A stretch of DNA of 35,301 bases from Actinomycetes bacterium (lineage in GTDB: Bacteria > Actinomycetota > Actinomycetes > S36-B12): assembly GCA_014190275.1 (NCBI GenBank), contig BJGE01000018.1:1-35301 (forward strand), read 5' to 3'. This document shows, piece after piece, positions 1-7,709 of this stretch. Position 1 is the stretch's first letter. Every line of letters starts with the position of its first letter. The notes under the pieces are model-generated. The model was given only the letters and a program-made list of their open reading frames with translations, searched no databases and was not told the origin of the DNA. The position numbers were made by a program, and so were the translations under genes.

Positions 1-1
1 G

Positions 2-136
2 CAAAAGGAAAATCGGCAAATTATCCTATCCGCGATGCAGGCGGCTGGTTTCGTGAACCTGCCCGAGGAGTGGTGGCACTACACGCTCGCCAACGAGCCC
101 TGCCCCGAGACCTTCTTCGACTCACCCATCGAGTGA
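2..136 (+). CDS. D-alanyl-D-alanine dipeptidase (VanX/DdpX family), C-terminal end only
   Basis: The window opens inside this gene; 44 codons and a TGA stop are present. The translation ends ...AMQAAGFVNLPEEWWHYTLANEP. The EEWWHY block is the C-terminal signature of VanX-type zinc D,D-dipeptidases (peptidase M15D), where the Glu is the catalytic base and the His a zinc ligand. The family hydrolyses D-Ala-D-Ala, either in glycopeptide resistance (VanX) or in recycling and use of the dipeptide (DdpX). With only the tail visible I cannot tell which, nor see a signal peptide. The gene lies just outside the putative att repeat at 181-200. A small GC-rich hairpin follows the stop. Confidence 0.8.
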   Translation, partial: QKENRQIILSAMQAAGFVNLPEEWWHYTLANEPCPETFFDSPIE

Positions 137-141
137 CCTCA

Positions 142-155
142 CCGAGCCGCCTCGG
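142..155 (+). terminator. Small GC hairpin after the dipeptidase gene
   Basis: CCGAG and CTCGG pair around a 4-nt loop, six bases past the TGA stop. There is no T-run after it, so it is at best a weak terminator or an mRNA 3' end stabiliser. It is short enough to occur by chance in GC-rich DNA. Confidence 0.25.
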
Positions 156-180
156 GGAACCGTCGCTAGCGCTCCTCCCC

Positions 181-200
181 ACCCCGGACCCACGCATTAC
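181..200. repeat. att-like direct repeat, distal copy of a tRNA-Thr segment
   Basis: These 20 bases match positions 1307-1326, inside the tRNA-Thr gene, in the same orientation with one mismatch (C at 191, T at 1317). The shared segment covers the anticodon-loop edge, the 3' side of the anticodon stem, the variable loop and part of the T arm. Tyrosine-recombinase elements often use such tRNA pieces as attachment sites. The rest of the tRNA 3' half is not present here, so this is a core-only copy. No integrase gene lies in the 1.1 kb between the copies, so any element would be a remnant or a deletion derivative. Confidence 0.5.
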
Positions 201-318
201 CAGCCGTTCGCAAGCCCCCTAAGGCCACGCTCTTACCCGCCCATACTGAGGCTTACCCCGGCGTGTTCGGCCATACCTGCGCCTTGTCCCGGGGCATGAC
301 CGGGGCGTTTCGAGATGC

Positions 319-573
319 TCACCGGTAGATCTCGCGTCGATGACCGATCCGGACGACGTGGACCAGGAGCACAGCGTCAAGGACCTCGTAGACGATCCGG
401 TAGTCGCCGACGCGCACCCGGTAGACCGAGTCCTCACCCTGCATCGCGACGCAGTTCGGCGGACGAGGGTTGTCGGCCAGCAGATCCAGCGCCGCCCGGA
501 TCCGCTGCTGCTCGCGGCGCTGCAATGCCGAGAGTGCCCGAGCGGCTCGCCGCGCCAGCCTGACCTCGTACAT
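319..573 (-). CDS. RelE/ParE-superfamily toxin of a type II toxin-antitoxin pair
   Basis: An 84-residue basic protein starting MYEVRLARRAARAL. The C-terminal half carries the RelE-fold core YRVRVGDYRIVYEV followed by VVRIGHRREIYR, the usual pattern of the last beta strands in this superfamily. Proteins of this type are ribosome-dependent mRNA interferases (RelE, YoeB) or gyrase poisons (ParE). The short helix-then-sheet layout and the Arg/Tyr/His-rich C-terminus favour RelE, but the class is inferred. I chose ATG 573 because it lies 5 nt after the antitoxin stop and fits the family length; upstream in-frame starts would overlap the antitoxin. It is co-transcribed with and downstream of the antitoxin, the standard order for this type. 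Confidence 0.85.
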   Translation of the reverse strand: MYEVRLARRAARALSALQRREQQRIRAALDLLADNPRPPNCVAMQGEDSVYRVRVGDYRIVYEVLDAVLLVHVVRIGHRREIYR

Positions 574-578
574 GGCGG

Positions 579-830
579 TCACGACAGGCCGAGGTCGCCC
601 TTGACCTGCTCCCACGGGATGTAGTCATCCTCATTTCGCGCCAGCGCAAGCTCAGCACGATCGAGGGCATCCTCCGCGTCATCAAGGAGCTTCTCGAACA
701 CCACAGGATCGACGACCACGGCGACCGCGCGACCGCGCCTGGTCAGGTAGACCGGCTCACCCGTCCGCTGGGCGCTGTCGATCACCTCCGCCAAGTGCTC
801 CCGGGCCTCGCTCACCGCCATCTCCGTCAT
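579..830 (-). CDS. Phd/YefM-family antitoxin
   Basis: An 83-residue acidic protein: MTEMAVSEAREHLAEVIDSAQRTGEPVYLTRRGRAVAVVV. This is the canonical Phd/YefM DNA-binding N-domain, in which a strand with short helices precedes a turn containing 'TRRGRAVAVVV'. The acidic C-terminus (LLDDAEDALDRAEL..NEDDYIPW) would wrap the toxin. The pair should neutralise the toxin and autorepress its own promoter. ATG 830 is preferred over the nearby in-frame ATG 821 because a TACTAT box ends 6 nt upstream, giving a leaderless transcript. A TGTAC-type inverted repeat covers that promoter and the start codon. An in-frame extension to 1106 is not credible because it runs through non-coding repeats. Confidence 0.85.
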   Translation of the reverse strand: MTEMAVSEAREHLAEVIDSAQRTGEPVYLTRRGRAVAVVVDPVVFEKLLDDAEDALDRAELALARNEDDYIPWEQVKGDLGLS

Positions 831-866
831 GTACAAATAGTACAACTCAGAAGGCTTAGAGGTCAA
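830..866 (-). promoter_or_regulatory. Promoter and palindromic operator of the toxin-antitoxin operon
   Basis: On the minus strand a -35-like TTGACC (861-866) is followed after 18 nt by TACTAT (837-842), and the antitoxin ATG begins 6 nt further on. A perfect inverted repeat TGTAC-AAATA-GTACA (830-844) overlaps the -10 box and the start codon. TGTACA-core palindromes are the known operator motif of the YefM-YoeB complex in E. coli, so this is a natural autorepression site. The spacing to the ATG implies a leaderless mRNA. Confidence 0.6.
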
Positions 867-968
867 TACGCCAGGTGAAGTCGGGGTTCGCCCAGGTCGC
901 CGCCCAGACGGTGCCCGGCGGCGACCGGCGGCGCCCCTGTCAACCATTTGATAGCCCAGGGGTCCGTC

Positions 969-992
969 TTCGGGGGCGAGTTCGGGGGCGAG
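969..992. repeat. Tandem 12-bp direct repeat, TTCGGGGGCGAG twice
   Basis: Two perfect adjacent 12-bp copies (969-980 and 981-992). Related units sit at 1189-1200 (CTCCGGGGGCGC) and 1201-1212 (CTCGGGGGCGAC), again side by side. Paired short direct repeats flanking a tRNA-linked core resemble integrase or excisionase arm-binding sites, though slippage in GC-rich DNA would also produce them. Confidence 0.45.
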
Positions 993-1253
993 CCCTGCAG
1001 CCGATGACCAAGCCTCGCACCACGGGGAGGCGCCGTGTCGGACACCACCCAGGTCCGTTAGAGCGGCCATACCCAACAACCACAGCATGATCGCCGCCGA
1101 ACACACGTCTCGTCCACCGGCACGACACCGCGCGCTTTGGCATTGCTACGGACCACGACGAGGAGCCCATGGGCATGGGGCTCCAGACCTCCGGGGGCGC
1201 CTCGGGGGCGACTTGGCCACGCGCGGAAATGCTTGCATTCATCACGGGCGCCC

Positions 1254-1281
1254 GGAATCCTCAGCAATTGCAACGGATTCC
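1254..1281 (-). terminator. Hairpin just downstream of tRNA-Thr
   Basis: GGAATCC and GGATTCC form a perfect 7-bp stem around a 14-nt loop, three bases past the encoded CCA of the tRNA on its 3' side. It may end the tRNA transcript or guide 3' processing. No clear T-tract follows on the minus strand. Confidence 0.35.
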
Positions 1282-1284
1282 ACG

Positions 1285-1359
1285 TGGAGCCGCCTCGGGG
1301 ATTTGAACCCCGGACCTACGCATTACGAGTGCGTTGCTCTACCACTGAGCTAAGGCGGC
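1285..1359 (-). tRNA. tRNA-Thr(CGT), 75 nt with encoded CCA
   Basis: The minus strand gives a full cloverleaf. The acceptor stem is GCCGCCT with AGGCGGC. The D arm contains GCTCAGTGGTAGAGC, and the anticodon stem ACGCA/TGCGT holds loop CTCGTAA with anticodon CGT. The T arm is CCGGGGTTCAAATCCCCG, followed by discriminator T and encoded CCA. It decodes ACG threonine codons. A weak -10-like TAGCAT lies upstream (complement of 1381-1386). The anticodon-to-T-arm segment is duplicated at 181-200. Confidence 0.95.
1307..1326. repeat. att-like direct repeat, copy within tRNA-Thr
   Basis: Partner of 181-200 (19 of 20 identical, same orientation). Because it lies inside an intact tRNA gene, this would be the att side that keeps the tRNA functional. 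The interval between the copies holds the toxin-antitoxin pair and the GC-rich repeats. Confidence 0.5.
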
Positions 1360-1406
1360 GCGCTCATGACGAGCCTGCCCATGCTACCCGCAGGGCCGTT
1401 TCGCCC

Positions 1407-2933
1407 TTACTCGCAGACCAAGTCGGCAGCCGGCAGCTTGCCGCTCAGCCAGAAGGCATCGATGGCGGCGTCAATGCACTCCGAACCCTCTGCATAGGCA
1501 GTGTGGTGGTGGCTATCCCAAGTTATTAGACGCGCATTACCCAACTGCTCGGCGACCCGCTGCCCCCATTGATAGGGGGTGGCCGGATCATGCTTGGTCG
1601 ACACGATGAGCATTGGCGGGGCCAGGTCCGCGGTGATCGCGACCGGCTGATCGGCCGATTTCGCCGGCCAGTTGGCACAGGTGAGTAACCCCCACGCCTG
1701 AGCCACACCAAATGTTGGTGCCGAAACTGCCCACTCCTTCGCAAGCTGCTGCACTTTGACCTTGTCACCTAAGAACGGACGATCCAGGCAGCTGACGGCG
1801 TAGAAGGCCTCGGTCGAGTTATCTAGATAGCGTCCGTCGATCCCTCGACTGATGCGCGCATCGAGGAGTTCGAACAATGGTTTGGCATTACCGTCGGCAA
1901 CGGCTGCACTAAGTGCTGGGCGCAGCTCCGCGTAATCACTGGGCGGGAAATAGAGGTAGGAAAGCAACGCGTAGGTGGCAACCGGCTCATTGAGGATGCG
2001 GCCATTTTCGATTAGTGGCTTTGAGTCGAGCCCCTCCAACCAGGCACGCAATTGTTGCGCTATCGAGGGCCCGTCCCCAACAAATGGGCAGTCACTTTGG
2101 GTTGCACAATCCGCGGCAAAGTCATCCACAGCGACCTCGAAGGCTTCCGCCTGCTCCTTCGATACCTGCTCCAAGGTTAGGTCGGGCGGCAAAACCCCAT
2201 CGAGAACCATGCGGCCAACATTGGCCGGGAACAATTGCGAATAGACAATGCCGATATCGGAGCCATAAGACTTACCAAGGTAGTTGAGCACCGGGTCGTT
2301 TACTAATGCACGAGCGATGTCTAGATCACGTGCCGCGTCAATAGTTGCCATATGTGCCAAGAGTTCACCTGCTTTGTCCTTGCATGACTGACCGATCTCG
2401 GCCGAGACCTCGACCACCTGCTGTTCTTCCGCCGGGCTGTCCGGCGTGCCATCAGCTTCCAGGATTTCGTCAATTTGATCACCGGTGAGACAGGTGATTG
2501 GTGAGCTATGCGCGACCCCGCGCGGGTCAACACCGACGACGTCGTAGTTATCACGGATATCAGGACTGACGATGTAGTCAGCGGCTTTCGCGTAGTCGAA
2601 TGCGCTACCACCGGGTCCACCCGGGTTTACGAACAGTGAGCCTATCGGCTCGACATTGGCCTTGACCTTGGTGATCGCCAGTTTTGTGGTCGGGCCGTTG
2701 GGGTCCGCATAATTAACCGGCACGATAATCTTGGCGCAATCGGCATCACCGCAATTACGCCAAACCACCTCCTGGCTATAGAACTCCTCTAGGCCCGGCG
2801 GCGTTGGCGCTGAAGGGGATTTGGCACTTGGGGGTGCTACCTCTGGGCTACTCAGGAATCCGCAGGAGCTAAGGCCGAAAGCGATCGTAAGTACCAGAAC
2901 AGATAACCGCGGCACCGACATACTTAGAACCAT
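1407..2933 (-). CDS. Secreted lipoprotein alpha/beta hydrolase, tripeptidyl-aminopeptidase (TAP) type
   Basis: About 508 residues. The N-terminus is a lipoprotein signal: a short basic start, a hydrophobic run, then lipobox LSSCG, followed by a Pro/Ser-rich linker. The body is an alpha/beta hydrolase of the actinobacterial SlpD/TAP peptidase S33 type. It has oxyanion-loop motif NPGGPGGSAFD, nucleophile elbow GKSYGS (Ser about residue 222), an Asp in VSTKHDPATPY and a His in DSHHHTAY, plus the TAP-like C-terminal domain with conserved cysteines. It probably trims N-terminal peptides from oligopeptides outside the membrane. Starts at ATG 2933 (GAGG 10 nt upstream) or ATG 2921 both give a good signal peptide. 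It lies 44 nt after holB on the same strand and may be read through from it. Confidence 0.85.
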   Translation of the reverse strand: MVLSMSVPRLSVLVLTIAFGLSSCGFLSSPEVAPPSAKSPSAPTPPGLEEFYSQEVVWRNCGDADCAKIIVPVNYADPNGPTTKLAITKVKANVEPIGSLFVNPGGPGGSAFDYAKAADYIVSPDIRDNYDVVGVDPRGVAHSSPITCLTGDQIDEILEADGTPDSPAEEQQVVEVSAEIGQSCKDKAGELLAHMATIDAARDLDIARALVNDPVLNYLGKSYGSDIGIVYSQLFPANVGRMVLDGVLPPDLTLEQVSKEQAEAFEVAVDDFAADCATQSDCPFVGDGPSIAQQLRAWLEGLDSKPLIENGRILNEPVATYALLSYLYFPPSDYAELRPALSAAVADGNAKPLFELLDARISRGIDGRYLDNSTEAFYAVSCLDRPFLGDKVKVQQLAKEWAVSAPTFGVAQAWGLLTCANWPAKSADQPVAITADLAPPMLIVSTKHDPATPYQWGQRVAEQLGNARLITWDSHHHTAYAEGSECIDAAIDAFWLSGKLPAADLVCE

Positions 2934-2977
2934 AACCCGAGGGCCTCGTTGCGCAAGTGTTGCGCCCACCGCTGCGA

Positions 2978-4171
2978 CTAAGCAGATGCGGCTCGGATCC
3001 AAGGGTCCTTGATTTCCACCATCAAAGACTCCAACCCCACCAATGGCGTGACTCCGGCCTGGATCTGGGCGCGCGCGTAGCCGATAGCACCGAGGCGGCG
3101 GCCGGTGTCATTGGCCGTGCTGTTTGCCGCCAATTGCTGGATCTGGGGCCGCATCTCCGCATTTATCAATGGGACGACAGCGTCAATCTGGATAACCAGC
3201 ACATCGCGGTAGAGCCCGAGGAGATCCAGCAGTGCCCGGTCGACTTGATCACGAACCGTGCGAGTGCTTCGCGTCTTTTGGCGCTTCATCAGGTCTTTTA
3301 ATGCCGCATCGCGCGACCTCTTGAGTTGGCCTTTGATCGCCGCGGACCCACCGACCCCGTAGCTGGCATCAAGGTCTTCGATCTCAACTTCATTAAGTGG
3401 TGAAGTTATGGCCTCAGCATCTTCGGTCGCGGCCGCCAAGATATTTGCGGCGCAAATGAAACAGGACTGCAGATCGCGCAGTTCAAGTGGCACCCGCAGG
3501 ACTTCAGCCCGGCGGATTCGCGCGTGCTCATCGGTGGCAAGGGCCCGGGCCCGCCCAATATGCCCTTGGGATGCGCGTGCGGCAAAAGCCGCAATCGCTG
3601 GGTCCACCCCGTACCGATCGGTTAGAGCCTTGGCTACCTCGCCTGTTGCCGGGGTGCGAAGTGGTACGTGACGAGTTCTGGAGACCACGGTTGGCAGCAC
3701 ATCTTCGACGCTCGGTGCACAAAGCAGCCAGATGGTGTGAGGCGGTGGCTCCTCGATGGACTTCAACAACACGTTTACCGCTTGATCGGTCAACCTGTCG
3801 GCGTCTTCGACTATCACCACATGCCAATGGCTACCGGCAGGTGACAGCGCCGCCTGCTTGACCAATTCGCGAGCCTCGTCAACGCTATAGCTCAGGCCCT
3901 CGGGGCGGATGACATCAACATCGGGGTGGCCGCCAAATGGTGCCGTTCGGCAGGCCTGGCAGACCCCGCAGCCACCCTCGGGGCAGACCAGCGCGGCCCC
4001 AAAACAGGTTGCCGCGGTGGAGCGGCCCGATCCGGGCGGGCCGGTAAAGAGCCAGGCATGGGTCATCCCGGGCCCCGGTTCGCCTCGGGTCAGCAATTCG
4101 GCAGCGTCGACGGCACGCCTCAGTTGTGCTACCACCTCGTCTTGGCCAACTAGGGCGTTCCAGACGCTCAT
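2978..4171 (-). CDS. holB: DNA polymerase III subunit delta' (clamp loader)
   Basis: 397 residues. The N-terminal AAA+ domain has a P-loop-like GPPGSGRS (44-51) with Arg in place of the Walker lysine, as expected for delta', which does not hydrolyse ATP. Four cysteines (63, 68, 71, 74) form the usual zinc module. The DADRLT and NVLLKSIEEPPPHT segments and an SRTRH motif replacing SRC are also typical. The helical C-terminal domain fits the collar. It works with DnaX and HolA to load the beta clamp. The ATG overlaps the tmk stop by 4 bp (ATGA), so translation is probably coupled to thymidylate kinase, a conserved bacterial arrangement. Confidence 0.9.
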   Translation of the reverse strand: MSVWNALVGQDEVVAQLRRAVDAAELLTRGEPGPGMTHAWLFTGPPGSGRSTAATCFGAALVCPEGGCGVCQACRTAPFGGHPDVDVIRPEGLSYSVDEARELVKQAALSPAGSHWHVVIVEDADRLTDQAVNVLLKSIEEPPPHTIWLLCAPSVEDVLPTVVSRTRHVPLRTPATGEVAKALTDRYGVDPAIAAFAARASQGHIGRARALATDEHARIRRAEVLRVPLELRDLQSCFICAANILAAATEDAEAITSPLNEVEIEDLDASYGVGGSAAIKGQLKRSRDAALKDLMKRQKTRSTRTVRDQVDRALLDLLGLYRDVLVIQIDAVVPLINAEMRPQIQQLAANSTANDTGRRLGAIGYARAQIQAGVTPLVGLESLMVEIKDPWIRAASA

Positions 4172-4797
4172 CTGGGCACCTGAAACAGTAACCCAACCCG
4201 CTTGGTTATCTCGGCGGCTATTTCACCTTTGGGCAAGTTCGCGTCAACGACGAGATAGCGGTGTGGGTCAGCGCCCGCAATCTCCAAGAAGGCCGCGCGA
4301 ACGCGGACGTGATACTCAATCGGCTCGGCTTCTAGCCGATCTGGATTGGTGATTCGCTTTAGCCCGATCAACGGATCAATATCGAGAACGATCGTTAAAT
4401 TAGGTAGCAGGTTGTTAGTCGCCCACAAACTTAAGCCGCGAATCCTTTCGGCCCCTAGTCCCCGGCCGTAGCCTTGATAGGCAACAGACGAATCCAGGTA
4501 CCGATCGCAAACGACAACCGCCCCACGCTCTAGCGCTGGTCGAATGACTCGCGCCACGTGCTCCCCGCGCGATGCGGCAAATAGCAGTGCTTCTGACCTG
4601 GCATCTAGGCCGGTGAACTGCGGACTCAGCACGATATTTCGCACGGCCTCAGCCGCCGGAGTACCACCGGGCTCTCGGGTGCGGACGACCTCGTGGCCGG
4701 CGGCGGTTAGGTGCTCGGCCAGCAACCGCTCCTGCGTTGACTTGCCGGCACCCTCGCCACCTTCAAAGGCAATGAACGCACCGGGGCTGGTCGCCAT
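4168..4797 (-). CDS. tmk: Thymidylate kinase (dTMP kinase)
   Basis: 209 residues, normal family length. P-loop GGEGAGKST is at 13-21. TREPGGTPAAEAVR is the dTMP-binding/P-loop partner segment, and CDRYLDSSVAYQG is the DRY/DRH motif with the substrate-binding region. It phosphorylates dTMP to dTDP in the cytoplasm for DNA synthesis. The ATG is 2 nt after the topA stop, and its own stop overlaps the holB start, so topA-tmk-holB reads as one operon. Confidence 0.95.
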   Translation of the reverse strand: MATSPGAFIAFEGGEGAGKSTQERLLAEHLTAAGHEVVRTREPGGTPAAEAVRNIVLSPQFTGLDARSEALLFAASRGEHVARVIRPALERGAVVVCDRYLDSSVAYQGYGRGLGAERIRGLSLWATNNLLPNLTIVLDIDPLIGLKRITNPDRLEAEPIEYHVRVRAAFLEIAGADPHRYLVVDANLPKGEIAAEITKRVGLLFQVPR

Positions 4798-4799
4798 GG

Positions 4800-7529
4800 T
4801 TACCGCGAACCCGCCGGAGCAAGGGCGGCCCGCTTGACGGCCTTCTTATTCGGCTTCTTCGAAGCGCGCTTAGTGGGGCGCTTGGCCGCCCCTTTCTTGG
4901 CCGCCTTACTCGTCCCCTTCTTCACCACCCGCTTGGTGGTCTTCTTGACTCCACCACCACCGTCAAGGGCGATGCGCGAGCGGCGCTCGGACAGCAGGTC
5001 GCTGGCTCGGTCCACCGAAATAGTGGCCGGATCATCGGCGGTTCGAAGCGATGCATTTGTCTCACCGTCGGTTACATAGAGCCCGAACCGGCCCTCCCGC
5101 ACCACAATCGGCAAGTTGGTGGTCGGGTCGTTACCGACTTCACGAATAGGTGCCGCCACTTGACCGCGACCGCGCCGTTGCTTTGGTTGGGCATAAAGGG
5201 CTAGTGCTTGCTCCAAGTTGACGGTGAAGATGTCGGCCTCACTTGCCAGTGACCTAGAGTCGGTGCCGCGCATCAGATAAGGACCGTAGCGACCATTTTG
5301 CGAGGTGATGTCTTCACTGGTTGCGGGGTCGACACCAACAACACGCGGCAAACTCAAAAGACGCAGGGCGTCTTCGAGGTTCACGTTGTCCAGGGTCATG
5401 TCGGAGAATAGCGAGGCCGTGCGCGGCTTCGCCGACTTCGGCGAACCCTCCGGCAGTACTTCGGTGAAGTACGGGCCGTAGCGCCCGGTTTTAGCCACGA
5501 TGTCCAGGCCGGTGTCCGGATCAACCCCGAGTTCACGATCCCCTGATGGCATAGCAAGCAGCTCTTCGGCTTTGGCCGCCGTTAACTCATCGGGTGCCAA
5601 TCCAATCGGGATATTCGCCCGTTCCTCGCCGCGTTCTACATAAGCGCCATAACGACCTACGCGAAGGGTTGCGTCGGTACCGTCAATCGGGCTGGTCGCG
5701 ATCTCACGAGCATCGATGGCCGAGAGATCCTCGGTCAGTGGCTTAATGCCCGGGAACGGCCCGGAGACACTTTCGCCACCACGCCAAAATGCCTCTAGCT
5801 GTTGCACCCGATCTGATTCGCCATTGGCGATTAGGTCGAGGACTTCTTCCATATTCGCGGTGAACTGATAATCAACGAGTGCTTCGAAGTGCTCTTCAAG
5901 CAGGCGAACAACCGAAAACGCGGTGAAGCTCGGCACCAAGGCCGAGCCTTTCTTCCAGACATAACCCCGGTCAATGATCGTTGACATGATGGATGCGTAG
6001 GTGGACGGGCGGCCGATACCCAACTCCTCGAGGCGTTGCACGAGCTTGGCTTCGGTGAAGCGCGCCGGCGGGGTGGTGGTGTGTGATGACGCATCTAGGT
6101 TTGTTGCCTTGATTGTTTGGCCTTCGGCCAGGCTCGGCAGTTCGCGCTCGCGGTCCTCGTCATTAGCATCATCATCTACATCTTTCAGGGCCGCATAAAA
6201 GCCGGGGAAGACAACAACTGTGCCCGATGCGGTGAACTCGGCGTCGGTACCGGCCTTGCTGGCTGCACCGAACTTAACCGTGGTCGTGGCAACTTTCGCA
6301 TTGACCATCTGCGATGCCACGGTGCGCTTCCAGATGAGATCGTAGAGCGCGAACTCATCGGCATTTAGCTCACCCGAAACCTCGCCCGGGGTGCGAAAGG
6401 CATCACCCGATGGTCGAACCGCCTCATGGGCCTCCTGCGCGTTCTTGACCTTGCTCGAATATTTGCGGGGCGCATTTGGCACGTACTGCGCGCCGTACAG
6501 CTCACGGGCCTGATCCCGTGCAGCGTTAATTGCCTGATCGGAGAGATGGACGGAGTCGGTGCGCATATAGGTGATGTAGCCGTTTTCGTAAAGGCTCTGC
6601 GCGATGCGCATCGTGCGCTGCGCCCCCCAGCGCAGGCGATTGGATGCCTCCTGCTGCAAAGTCGAGGTAATAAATGGTGCCTTCGGTGAGCGCTCACTGG
6701 GCTTTTGCGCCACCGAGCGCACCTTGAATTCCGCATCGGTCAGCCCAGTGACCAGCTCCCGGGCAGCTTTCTCATCAAGCAGGACCAAGTCCTTGGTCTT
6801 AAGTGCCCCGAGTTCGTCGAAGTCCCGGCCGGCGGCCACGCGCACCCCGTCGACACTTGTTAACTTGGCATCAAAGTCACCCGGGGTGAAAGTGCCCTCG
6901 ATATCCCAGTAGCCCGCGGAACGGAACGCGATGCGATCGCGCTCGCGGTCCACAACAAGTCGCACGGCAATTGACTGCACCCGACCCGCTGACCTGGCGT
7001 CGCGGCCGATCTTCTTCCAGAGCACCTCCGATACCGGGTAGCCGTAGAGCCGGTCGACGATTCGGCGGGTCTCCTGCGCCTCGACCAAGGCCATATCCAG
7101 GTCACGTGGATTGGCTACCGCCTCGCGGATGGCATCGGGGGTGATCTCGTTGAACACCATGCGATGGACCGGCACCTTGGGGCGGAGCACCTCGAGCAGG
7201 TGCCAGGAGATGGCTTCACCCTCGCGGTCCTCGTCGGTTGCGAGCAGGAGCTGATCTGCGTCTTTCAGCGCCCGTTTGAGTTCGGCGATGGTCGCCTTCT
7301 TCGACTCATGAACCACGTAGTAAGGCTGGAACTCGTCGTCGACATTGACGGCGTACTTGGCCCAGGGCTGCTTGCGGTCGGCTTCGGGTAGCTGGGAGGC
7401 CTTTGATGCCAGGTCACGGATATGGCCAACCGAAGCCAGGACGGTATAGCCGTCGCCCAAGTAGCCGGCGATCTTCTTCGCCTTCGCCGGTGATTCAACG
7501 ACCACCAAGGTTTTACCCGCCACGCTCAC
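4800..7529 (-). CDS. topA: DNA topoisomerase I (type IA)
   Basis: 909 residues from GTG 7529. The Toprim domain comes first (LVVVESPAKAKKI, then ATDEDREGEAISWH), followed by the type IA gate domains with catalytic Tyr about residue 321 in YITYMRTDS. The C-terminal half carries repeats of the 'GRYGPYL / GRFGLYV' kind and a Lys/Ala-rich tail (KKTTKRVVKK..KAAKKGAAK), with no zinc-finger cysteines. That is the actinobacterial form of TopA, whose basic tail aids processivity. It relaxes negative supercoils. GTG 7529 fits a GAGGA about 5 nt upstream and places the start just before the conserved AGKTLVVVES; the extra 33 codons upstream look non-coding. A TTGACA (complement of 7590-7595) may be part of its promoter. 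Confidence 0.92.
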   Translation of the reverse strand: MSVAGKTLVVVESPAKAKKIAGYLGDGYTVLASVGHIRDLASKASQLPEADRKQPWAKYAVNVDDEFQPYYVVHESKKATIAELKRALKDADQLLLATDEDREGEAISWHLLEVLRPKVPVHRMVFNEITPDAIREAVANPRDLDMALVEAQETRRIVDRLYGYPVSEVLWKKIGRDARSAGRVQSIAVRLVVDRERDRIAFRSAGYWDIEGTFTPGDFDAKLTSVDGVRVAAGRDFDELGALKTKDLVLLDEKAARELVTGLTDAEFKVRSVAQKPSERSPKAPFITSTLQQEASNRLRWGAQRTMRIAQSLYENGYITYMRTDSVHLSDQAINAARDQARELYGAQYVPNAPRKYSSKVKNAQEAHEAVRPSGDAFRTPGEVSGELNADEFALYDLIWKRTVASQMVNAKVATTTVKFGAASKAGTDAEFTASGTVVVFPGFYAALKDVDDDANDEDRERELPSLAEGQTIKATNLDASSHTTTPPARFTEAKLVQRLEELGIGRPSTYASIMSTIIDRGYVWKKGSALVPSFTAFSVVRLLEEHFEALVDYQFTANMEEVLDLIANGESDRVQQLEAFWRGGESVSGPFPGIKPLTEDLSAIDAREIATSPIDGTDATLRVGRYGAYVERGEERANIPIGLAPDELTAAKAEELLAMPSGDRELGVDPDTGLDIVAKTGRYGPYFTEVLPEGSPKSAKPRTASLFSDMTLDNVNLEDALRLLSLPRVVGVDPATSEDITSQNGRYGPYLMRGTDSRSLASEADIFTVNLEQALALYAQPKQRRGRGQVAAPIREVGNDPTTNLPIVVREGRFGLYVTDGETNASLRTADDPATISVDRASDLLSERRSRIALDGGGGVKKTTKRVVKKGTSKAAKKGAAKRPTKRASKKPNKKAVKRAALAPAGSR

Positions 7530-7630
7530 CCTTTCCTCACCCCCGGCCGGTGCGGCCTTGGCGGAGTCTGACGCTAAGCCAGCCCCTAATGTCAAATCCA
7601 GCCGCCCCCACCCAGTACCCGCTGGCACCC

Positions 7631-7652
7631 CGCTCCCCCTAAGGGGGGAGCG
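7631..7652 (-). terminator. GC-rich hairpin between hppA and topA
   Basis: CGCTCCCCC pairs with GGGGGAGCG (9 bp) around loop TAAG. Together with the adjacent hairpin at 7660-7693 it separates the hppA transcript from topA. No T-tract follows, so it may be factor-assisted. Confidence 0.5.
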
Positions 7653-7659
7653 CAGTCAA

Positions 7660-7693
7660 CCGCCCTGCGTCCGGATACCGGAACACAGGGCGG
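7660..7693 (-). terminator. Hairpin 16 bp after the hppA stop
   Basis: CCGCCCTG (7660-7667) pairs with CAGGGCGG (7686-7693), with an inner CCGG/CCGG helix around ATA. It sits directly downstream of hppA on the minus strand, and the second hairpin at 7631-7652 follows. The tandem pair probably ends hppA transcription. Confidence 0.6.
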
Positions 7694-7709
7694 CCACGGG
7701 GGGCAACTA

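Larger units (their letters stand above)
845..1284. other. Gene-free 440-bp stretch between the antitoxin and tRNA-Thr
   Basis: No convincing coding region is visible on either strand; the open frames lack start signals and family patterns. It contains two groups of tandem CGGGGGCG-centred repeats (969-992 and 1189-1212) and a hairpin beside the tRNA 3' end (1254-1281). A TTGACA hexamer occurs on the minus strand near 942 without an obvious gene to serve. The composition and repeats suit the end of an integrative element or a decayed region. Confidence 0.5.

Noticed and set aside
201-318. Imperfect repeat CTTACCC...CCATAC seen twice near 230-280
   Set aside because: Short and with different spacing; too weak to separate from chance in GC-rich DNA.
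831-1106. N-terminal extension of the antitoxin up to 1106
   Set aside because: The added 92 codons run through the promoter, operator and GC repeats and do not resemble any Phd/YefM protein.
7530-7628. 33-codon N-terminal extension of topoisomerase I
   Set aside because: TopA proteins begin near the Toprim strand; GTG 7529 has a ribosome site, and the upstream part contains a likely promoter.
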